A DNA stretch of 7,911 nt from Planctomycetota bacterium (GTDB taxonomy: Bacteria; Planctomycetota; Phycisphaerae; Sedimentisphaerales; Anaerohalosphaeraceae), in the NCBI GenBank assembly GCA_021160785.1, contig JAGHBX010000170.1, forward strand, positions 1 through 7,911, written 5' to 3'. Position 1 is the first letter of the stretch; each line of letters starts with the position of its first letter. The notes under the pieces were generated by a model. It saw only the letters and a program-made list of their open reading frames with translations. It was not told the origin of the DNA and made no database searches. Both the position numbers and the translations under genes were made by a program. Positions 1 to 5,516 of the stretch are shown here, piece by piece.

Positions 1-1872
1 CTGTACAACTATGCCCTGCATGACCTTAAAGGCATCGGGGGACACAACGAGAAGGCGACGGTCATAATTGACATGGGCGCCGAGAACACGACGCTGGTGG
101 TATGCAGTCAGACGGGGATCTGGCAGCGCAGCATTCGCATCGGCGGCAATGCGTTTAGCGAGGCGATCGCCGACGCATTCCACCTGAGCTTCCGCAAGGC
201 CGAAAAGCTCAAACGGACCGCGCCGATGAGCAAGTACATGCGACAGATATTTACCGCGATGAAGCCGGTGTTTACCGATCTCGGCAGCGAGATCCAGCGG
301 AGCCTGGGTTTTTACAGCAGCAGCGGTCCCGGTCGCGAGAAAGGCTTCGCCAGGGTGATTGCTCTCGGCGGCGGCATGAAACTCCAGGGTCTTGCCAAAT
401 ACCTCCAGCAAACACTCCGTGTCCCGGTTGTCAAACTGGACTCTTTCCGGAGCCTGACGCTTAACAGCTCTGTCTCGTCGGCGAAATTTCATGAGAATGT
501 ATCCGATTTCGGAATTGTATACGGGCTGGGTGTCCAACTGTTAGGCGAACCCAGGATTGAAGTGAACCTTCTGCCTCGCAAGATGGCCCGGGCAATGGCA
601 TGGCGTCGCAAGGGGCGGATGTTTATGATTGCCGCGAGTATCCTGTTTGGTGTCTCGCTGCTGGGCCTGGTCAGGGCGAACATCGACAAAGGCAAATACA
701 GGTCGAATGCGGACCTTCGGCGAACGATTGCCTCTGTGATAAGCACGGGGCAGAAAACCGCCGGCGCTCTGAAAGCCCAGGAAGCAAGGGCCGAACCGTC
801 CAGGCAGATGTTCAAGAAAGAGATGGACAAGTTCGACTATCGCGATGTAATTCCCGCGGTGAATCATATGGTCATGTCCTGCCTTCCGAACAAGGACAAC
901 ACGCCCGATCATAAGGCTCTCTATGAGGCGTTCGGGGCAGGCGACGTTGCCGGTGTTGTCTCGTGGCCGCGAGGCGACCGCAAGCAGTTGTTTGTTACGG
1001 GTATTTCAGTGGCATATTCGTCGGAGCTTGAAAAAGCGACTTTCGACAAGAACCGCCGCAAGGCGTACCGCAGACCGAGCGTACGCGATGAGGGCAGGTA
1101 TGGCAGGGACGAGATGGACTACGAGGGGCGTGGTGACATGTCCATGGAGGGCGGGAGGGGCCGCTATCCTGGGCCTGGTGCAGTAACGGGTCAGCCCGGC
1201 GTTGCCGCGGTGGACGAGACAAAACGGGGTTTTGTTGTTATGATAGAGGGCTACAGCCCTTACAAGGACATTTCGGCATTGCTTGATCCGCACAGCGTGG
1301 GAACCGACAAGGAACGGTGGGGTCTGGTCACGCGACTTGTGCATATTTCAGAGATTGTCAAGGGCTGCCCCTTTGAACTTTACAAGAAAAACGACATCAA
1401 GCATTTTGTTCTGCAGAGCGGTCCGGTCGATCTGCGTTCGAGCGAGACGCCGGTGGGAATCGGTGTGGAAAAGGAAATGGAGCGGGTCCCGATGCAGCTT
1501 GACACAACCGTCGGACCGGGCAGAGCCGGTATGATGGGCAGGTATAACAGGCCGAACAGAAATATGAACATGTCGCAGCGTGAGTATATATATTTTGAGA
1601 CGGTTCTGATCGACCCGATGACCAGCGAAGAGATGAGCAAGGTATACGATATAGTGACACAGGACGAGATTGATAACGATCCCGGTCTGTCCGAGAAAGA
1701 TCTTGGCAGGATCAAGCTCGATGATTTCGGCGTACCTTTGTTTATCGAGCGTGATTACTGGTTCAGGATCAACGCCAAGTTCGTATGGAAAAACGCCCCT
1801 GCGTTGCCGGAGAGGCCGCTGATGTACGATGATCCTTACGGGATGGGCATGGGTCGCATGGGCGAGCGTTGA
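1..1872 (+). CDS. pilM: PilM-PilN fusion (GspL-like layout), 5' end outside window
   Basis: This is a probable inner-membrane platform subunit of a type IV pilus or type II secretion-like machine; PilM is a cytoplasmic actin-fold ATPase that binds the N-terminal tail of PilN. The frame is open from base 1, and 623 residues are visible. Position 73 is an internal Met inside the phosphate-2 motif IIDMGAENTT (visible residues 22-31), not a start. PilM features follow: IGGN (47-50), AEKLK (67-71), SEIQRSLGFY (96-105) and the adenosine motif ALGGGMKLQGL (121-131). About seven residues after the actin fold comes VNLLP (188-192), the PilN docking motif, then basic residues and a membrane helix (about 205-225). 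The C-terminal part has PilN-like strands (330-340, 411-428, 458-474, 586-596) separated by Gly/Arg/Tyr/Met-rich inserts. By comparison with PilM of about 370 residues, roughly 190 N-terminal residues are missing. PilM assignment is firm; the PilN part rests on motif and topology. Confidence 0.88.
   Translation: MYNYALHDLKGIGGHNEKATVIIDMGAENTTLVVCSQTGIWQRSIRIGGNAFSEAIADAFHLSFRKAEKLKRTAPMSKYMRQIFTAMKPVFTDLGSEIQRSLGFYSSSGPGREKGFARVIALGGGMKLQGLAKYLQQTLRVPVVKLDSFRSLTLNSSVSSAKFHENVSDFGIVYGLGVQLLGEPRIEVNLLPRKMARAMAWRRKGRMFMIAASILFGVSLLGLVRANIDKGKYRSNADLRRTIASVISTGQKTAGALKAQEARAEPSRQMFKKEMDKFDYRDVIPAVNHMVMSCLPNKDNTPDHKALYEAFGAGDVAGVVSWPRGDRKQLFVTGISVAYSSELEKATFDKNRRKAYRRPSVRDEGRYGRDEMDYEGRGDMSMEGGRGRYPGPGAVTGQPGVAAVDETKRGFVVMIEGYSPYKDISALLDPHSVGTDKERWGLVTRLVHISEIVKGCPFELYKKNDIKHFVLQSGPVDLRSSETPVGIGVEKEMERVPMQLDTTVGPGRAGMMGRYNRPNRNMNMSQREYIYFETVLIDPMTSEEMSKVYDIVTQDEIDNDPGLSEKDLGRIKLDDFGVPLFIERDYWFRINAKFVWKNAPALPERPLMYDDPYGMGMGRMGER
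562..576 (+). other. PilN-type PilM-docking motif (VNLLP) inside the fused chain
   Basis: These codons read V-N-L-L-P and are followed by Arg-Lys and further basic residues, then by a hydrophobic helix at about 613-675. Stand-alone PilN proteins begin with an INLLP peptide that lies in a groove of PilM, followed by the same basic stretch and helix. Here the motif sits directly behind the actin fold in the same polypeptide, so it marks the junction between the PilM and PilN parts. Confidence 0.75.
1060..1197 (+). other. Low-complexity Gly/Arg/Tyr/Met/Asp-rich insert in the PilN part
   Basis: Visible residues about 354-399 of gene 1 are dominated by Arg, Gly, Tyr, Asp and Met (for example GRYGRDEMDYEGRGD), with no predicted hydrophobic core. 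The insert lies between two strand-like stretches of the periplasmic domain, so it is probably a surface loop. A shorter one of the same style is at 1510-1581 (GRYNRPNRNMN), and the extreme C-terminus at 1825-1869 is also Met/Gly/Arg-rich. Confidence 0.7.
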
Positions 1873-1894
1873 CACGGAGGCCGCGGTCTTTTTT
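1871..1894 (+). terminator. Weak hairpin plus T6 tract between genes 1 and 2 (possible attenuator)
   Basis: The stop codon of gene 1 overlaps a short imperfect hairpin: GAC (1871-1873) can pair with GTC (1886-1888) and CGG (1875-1877) with CCG (1881-1883), around an AGG loop. Six T residues follow at 1889-1894. The stem is only six pairs with an internal mismatch, so it would be a leaky terminator at best. It could lower expression of the downstream genes relative to the first, or be chance. Confidence 0.2.
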
Positions 1895-1927
1895 GAGGAT
1901 GATCTTGTTTTCGAGAGGATATAATAA

Positions 1928-3361
1928 ATGAGTTTTATCAAGAAGTATTCGTTACTGTTGATCCCCGTGGGCATTGCTTTGGCGGCGGGCGTGGTAATCG
2001 TGCTGACCATTCTGACTTCCCGTTCGTTAGCTAAGGATATTGCCGCAAACAGTCTCCAACAGGCCAGACAGATTACCTCGCTTCTGCGCAATCCGATTTC
2101 CGAGCAGCAGCCCGAGGTGGAGAAAATACGTCAGGATATGCGCGCCAACGACGCAAAGGGAGTCGTGAGTCTGGCGACGCAGAGCACATTGAGAGAGTTG
2201 ATCAGCTACCGGATCTTTCCCAAGCCGACAGACAGTTCTCAGCAGGTGTTCGACGAATACGGCCAAAACTACAGGGTTGCTGTCGAGTCGCTCGTCCGGA
2301 GCATGGATGCTCTTGAAGCGCCCAGCGAAATGGAGATCCGCAGCGCCCTTAACGAAAGTTCGCAGACGACGTCAGGCGGCGTCGGTCGTTACGGCAATTA
2401 TTCACGTCCGGGGACGTCGGCTGCAATGAGAGGCAATGACAGTACAAGACAGAAGATGTTAGATGCAATATGCAGCAAGCGAGCCGATGCGATACGCGTT
2501 TATGCCAATCGGAATCTGTTCAAGTGGTATGAATATTGGGGCGACTTCCAGTATGCCGGCGACAAGCCGGCGGTCCAGGACTGCTGGTATTCGCAATTAG
2601 CCTTCTGGATTTATGGAGATGTCGTCGACACGATCAATCAGCTCAACGCTGCTTCGCAAAACGTCTCTTCATCGCCGGTCAAGCGGCTGTTGGGCGTGAG
2701 CTTTCGGGAGGCGGTGGATTACCCCAAGGCCACGGGCCGGGGGATTTACGGCGGCGTGGCGGCATTGGGCAGTCGCCGTGCGCGTGCCGGTTATGGCGAC
2801 GACATGTATTCGTCGCGTGGAGATTCGCCGGAGTATATTCGTTATGCCGAGGGCGGTGTTCTCGATGTTGAGACGTGGACGGGTCGTGTCTGCAATGATG
2901 ACATCGATGTCGTTCATTTCAGCGTGGGTGTTATTACGAGTTCGTCTGCGGTGATGTCGTTCATGAAGGAATTGTGCAGTGCAAAACAGCATGTCTACCG
3001 CAAGGGCAACAAGGAAGACGGCGTGCCGATGACTTTTCAACACAATCAGATCGGCATTCTCAAAAGCGAAGTCCTCGCCGTGGAACGTGAGGCGCCGGAA
3101 AACGCCAATTATCGCTATGGCGATGAGGCGGTGGTGCGAGTGGACCTTATTTGTGAGTATGTTTTTAATCGTTCCGGTTATGACAAGATCAAGCCCGAGT
3201 CCATCAAGATTCAGTTGGGCCAGGCCGAACCCGCCGAGGGTGCGCCGGGGGCGCCTTCCATGGGACGCGGCGCGATACGGCCGGGTGTACAACCGACGGC
3301 GCCGCCGGCCAAAACCGATATGCGAGGACGGGGTCGGGATCTGCCGGGTCTTGACATTTAA
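1928..3361 (+). CDS. PilO/GspM-like single-pass membrane protein
   Basis: This is a 477-residue protein I assign by position and shape rather than by a diagnostic motif. It has a short basic N-terminus, one strong membrane helix (about residues 8-30), a helical stretch with Gln/Glu/Arg (about 31-90) and a mainly extracytoplasmic remainder. Residues 198-231 are unusually aromatic (12 of 34 are Trp, Tyr or Phe). A C-terminal alternating strand/helix region (about 311-431) could be the ferredoxin-like domain typical of PilO. Low-complexity Gly/Arg/Tyr segments lie at 149-170 and 269-303, and a Pro/Gly/Ala/Arg-rich tail at 433-474. Five Cys are present (182, 219, 322, 350, 409). The start is supported by AGAGGA at 1914-1919, eight bases before the ATG. 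It lies 55 bases behind gene 1, the place of pilO behind pilN, and PilO is usually near 200 residues, so this one is more than twice as long. It would partner the PilN part of gene 1. It could instead be a lineage-specific protein. Confidence 0.6.
   Translation: MSFIKKYSLLLIPVGIALAAGVVIVLTILTSRSLAKDIAANSLQQARQITSLLRNPISEQQPEVEKIRQDMRANDAKGVVSLATQSTLRELISYRIFPKPTDSSQQVFDEYGQNYRVAVESLVRSMDALEAPSEMEIRSALNESSQTTSGGVGRYGNYSRPGTSAAMRGNDSTRQKMLDAICSKRADAIRVYANRNLFKWYEYWGDFQYAGDKPAVQDCWYSQLAFWIYGDVVDTINQLNAASQNVSSSPVKRLLGVSFREAVDYPKATGRGIYGGVAALGSRRARAGYGDDMYSSRGDSPEYIRYAEGGVLDVETWTGRVCNDDIDVVHFSVGVITSSSAVMSFMKELCSAKQHVYRKGNKEDGVPMTFQHNQIGILKSEVLAVEREAPENANYRYGDEAVVRVDLICEYVFNRSGYDKIKPESIKIQLGQAEPAEGAPGAPSMGRGAIRPGVQPTAPPAKTDMRGRGRDLPGLDI
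2732..2836 (+). other. Low-complexity Gly/Arg/Tyr segment in the PilO-like protein
   Basis: Residues about 269-303 of gene 2 are rich in Gly, Arg, Ala, Tyr, Asp and Ser (for example RRARAGYGDDMYSSRGDSP) and lie just before the C-terminal alpha/beta region. A second, shorter stretch of the same style occurs at 2372-2437. These resemble the inserts in genes 1 and 3 in composition but not in exact sequence. Confidence 0.6.
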
Positions 3362-3419
3362 TGAGATAAGGCCCGATCCGCCCTGAAGCGCTAATATGCC
3401 GAATGGAATATTTCTAAAC

Positions 3420-3423
3420 GGAG
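3420..3423 (+). promoter_or_regulatory. Ribosome binding site that selects the ATG at 3433
   Basis: GGAG at 3420-3423 abuts the first in-frame ATG (3424), which leaves no spacing for initiation there. It stands nine bases before the second in-frame ATG (3433). The second ATG is therefore the better start, giving a protein that begins MNKKNRGNLL. Confidence 0.65.
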
Positions 3424-3432
3424 ATGCATAAA

Positions 3433-5493
3433 ATGAATAAGAAGAATAGAGGCAATCTTCTGGAGCAGCACGCCGAAAAAATCGTGTTAGGTGTGTCTGG
3501 AATTATCAGTTTGGGGCTTCTCTGGTTGTTTGTGCTCAGCAGCCCGAACGCAGAGAAGATCGGCGGCAGGAAATACGGTCCCGGTGAGATAGACCGATAC
3601 GTTAAGGGGCAGGCCGACCGACTCGAAGCGGCATTGAACGCCCCCCCCATAGAGGGGCCGGATGTTCCGGCGGATGCAATGAGAAGGCTTTATCTCGCAA
3701 AACTCTCCAATACGATCTCGGATGTTCCGGACTTTCAGATGACGATGGTTGCGTATAATTCCAATGCAGCCGAGGAGAACAGACGTTACGCCGTTCCGCA
3801 GGTGGGAACCGTCGACCATGTTGCCGTCGAGGTGATTCGCGGCGCTGCGCATGTCCCGGTGGATGAGATCGGGGCGGACAACACCTACGACAAGGCATTG
3901 ACGCAACTGGACGATATTGATCTTGTGACAGTTCAGGCGAGCTTCGATATCGGTGCGCTCTACAGGAACTTTACGCAGAGCTTCATCATGGGGCGAGGTG
4001 TGAAGAAGGACACTGAGCTTGCCTCGCCCGTGTTTGCATCCGCTCAACTTCAGAGGCGCCGGGTGCTGGAAGGCGGCGGCTGGAGCGAGTGGGAAGTCAT
4101 TCCGCGACCGAAGATCGATCCGCATCGGGCGATGCTGAGTGCTCCGGAAAAGGTCGACTTCGATATCAGTGTGCAAAAGACTCGTTTCAGACCGTTTGAG
4201 ATTCAGCGGAGTATTCTCCAGCCCAGACCTTACAATTTCGCATCCTCCAATGCAGTGTGGCTTGCCCCCTCTTTCCATAAGGAATACGTCAAGATTGCCG
4301 AAAGGGAGAAGAAAGAAGCTCAGCGCTTAGAGCGTGAGCGTATTCGTGACGAAAAGTCTCGTGATCGGGGGAGGCCGACGGCTTACGGAGGAACGCAAGG
4401 CCGCAGTCGTACATCGCGCGGCGGTGCGTATGCCGGCGACTATGGAGACAATGCCTATGGTGCAAACACAAGATCGCGAACCACCAGGCAGCCTGTAAGA
4501 GGTCGGCGCACAAACGACCCGCGTCGAAGCCGGGATACGACCGGGGGCAGGGGCGACTATTACGGTGAGGGCGATGAATTAGACTACGGCGCCGATTACC
4601 AGCGGCGGGAGCCGCAGACCGGTACGCTTGACAGCGTGATTGCCGAAAATCGGAAGGTCATGATCTATACAGAGCAGCAACTGCGGGATATGAAGGAGCC
4701 GCTTGTTTTCTGGGCGCACGATGACACCGTCGAGCCGGGCAATACCTATCAGTACAGAATCCGATTAGGAGTTTTCAATCCGATAGCGGGCAAAAACTGG
4801 TTCTACCCGCAGGAGGAGCAGTACAAGGACCAGGTCGTCCTGTGGAGCGAGTTTGCGGAAATCGACGAGGACGTGAAAATCGATCCCATGATCTATTTCT
4901 TCCCTACTGGTATTGCCAAAACCGCCGACAAGAAGGTGGCGATCGATGTGTTCAAGTACTACTCCGGCAACTGGCGAAGCGAGGCTTTCGACGTTCACCC
5001 GGGCGAGATGATCGGCAAGCTGGTTGATTCGAAAGAGCCGAGCCCCGTTGCGAGTGCGAGGGATGCTTACGCCGAATATGACGAATATGATGCCGGCATG
5101 ACGACCAATACCATGCCGGAAAAGATCGACTTCGACACCGGCGCCATGCTTGTGGATATTGTCAAGACCGATGCGTGGGCGGGACCTCGCCCACTTGTTC
5201 GCACCAGGATTGCCGATCTTCTTTATACCCGCGACGGCGTTAACATGCTGCATCTTCCGGTACAGAGAAGCAACTGGCCGTCGGTAATGCGAGTCCAGTA
5301 CGCCAAAGTCGACGAGGCGTCCCGGGAAACTGTTGATCTTCAACAGGGTAAGAACCAGACCAAGGTTGATCTGTTCGGGCGGCAGGGCCGGACGATGGAC
5401 AGGCGAATGGACAGTCGCCGAGGAGATTATGACTATGATATGGAGGGGGGCTACATGGACTCGCGTTTGGAACGATCCGGCAGAGGCTACTGA
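3433..5493 (+). CDS. Large single-pass membrane protein in pilP position, family not recognised
   Basis: I do not recognise this 686-residue protein. It has a basic N-terminus, one membrane helix (about residues 16-37) and then a wholly extracytoplasmic body by the positive-inside rule. Visible parts are a segment with a PGEID motif (50-54), a beta-rich region containing GWSEWEVIPRP (216-226), a highly charged Glu/Arg/Lys helix (284-313), a long Gly/Arg/Tyr/Asp segment (312-393), and a second beta-rich region (about 426-577). The last opens with EPGNTYQYRIRL and could be a fibronectin type III-like or other Ig-like sandwich. It ends with a Tyr/Asp/Arg/Gly tail (649-686). It has no lipobox Cys, unlike PilP, and is several times longer than PilP. 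It follows gene 2 by 71 bases and is the last gene of the block. By context it may link the platform to periplasmic or outer-membrane parts; that is inference. The GGAG at 3420 favours this start over the ATG nine bases upstream. Confidence 0.7.
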   Translation: MNKKNRGNLLEQHAEKIVLGVSGIISLGLLWLFVLSSPNAEKIGGRKYGPGEIDRYVKGQADRLEAALNAPPIEGPDVPADAMRRLYLAKLSNTISDVPDFQMTMVAYNSNAAEENRRYAVPQVGTVDHVAVEVIRGAAHVPVDEIGADNTYDKALTQLDDIDLVTVQASFDIGALYRNFTQSFIMGRGVKKDTELASPVFASAQLQRRRVLEGGGWSEWEVIPRPKIDPHRAMLSAPEKVDFDISVQKTRFRPFEIQRSILQPRPYNFASSNAVWLAPSFHKEYVKIAEREKKEAQRLERERIRDEKSRDRGRPTAYGGTQGRSRTSRGGAYAGDYGDNAYGANTRSRTTRQPVRGRRTNDPRRSRDTTGGRGDYYGEGDELDYGADYQRREPQTGTLDSVIAENRKVMIYTEQQLRDMKEPLVFWAHDDTVEPGNTYQYRIRLGVFNPIAGKNWFYPQEEQYKDQVVLWSEFAEIDEDVKIDPMIYFFPTGIAKTADKKVAIDVFKYYSGNWRSEAFDVHPGEMIGKLVDSKEPSPVASARDAYAEYDEYDAGMTTNTMPEKIDFDTGAMLVDIVKTDAWAGPRPLVRTRIADLLYTRDGVNMLHLPVQRSNWPSVMRVQYAKVDEASRETVDLQQGKNQTKVDLFGRQGRTMDRRMDSRRGDYDYDMEGGYMDSRLERSGRGY
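3641..3648 (+). repeat. C8 homopolymer tract inside gene 3
   Basis: Eight consecutive C residues encode part of an Asn-Ala-Pro-Pro stretch shortly after the membrane helix of gene 3. The last four C can pair with GGGG at 3654-3657. The frame is intact here. Gain or loss of one base would break the gene within its first 75 codons or so. Confidence 0.85.
4366..4614 (+). other. Long Gly/Arg/Tyr/Asp-rich disordered-looking segment in gene 3
   Basis: Roughly 82 codons encode a region rich in Arg, Gly, Tyr, Asp, Ser and Thr, with motifs such as GGAYAGDYGDNAYG and GGRGDYYGEGDELDYG. It follows a charged helix and separates the two beta-rich regions of the protein, so it may be a flexible linker. It is the longest example of the low-complexity style shared by all three + strand genes. 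Confidence 0.75.
5377..5490 (+). other. Tyr/Asp/Arg/Gly-rich C-terminal tail of gene 3
   Basis: The last 38 residues are almost entirely Arg, Asp, Gly, Tyr and Met (for example RRGDYDYDMEGGYMDS) and end in Gly-Arg-Gly-Tyr. No hydrophobic anchor or sorting signal is visible. The tail mirrors the Met/Gly/Arg-rich end of gene 1. Confidence 0.65.
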
Positions 5494-5516
5494 GGTTATC
5501 AGGCCCGACCGGATGA

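Noticed and set aside
73..75. ATG at 73 as the start of the PilM-like gene
   Set aside because: It falls inside the conserved phosphate-2 motif, and the same frame is open back to base 1 with PilM-like residues before it, so the real start is upstream of the window.
2816..2830. RGDSP peptide in gene 2, plus four other RGD tripeptides in genes 1 and 3, as cell-adhesion motifs
   Set aside because: They lie in segments already dominated by Arg, Gly and Asp, in which RGD is expected by chance, and the proteins are predicted to be periplasmic rather than exposed on the surface.
3369..3376. AGGCCCGA just after gene 2, repeated at 5501-5508 just after gene 3
   Set aside because: Only eight bases are shared, with loose similarity around them. 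This is too short to call a repeat or a shared 3' element in this GC range.
3362..3423. Possible internal promoter before gene 3
   Set aside because: The gap is somewhat AT-rich near 3400-3418 but I found no convincing pair of -35 and -10 elements. Operon read-through is the simpler explanation.
3661..3730. GATGTTCCGG repeated 60 bases apart within gene 3
   Set aside because: The two copies encode Asp-Val-Pro in unrelated contexts and similarity ends after ten bases, so chance or codon preference explains it.
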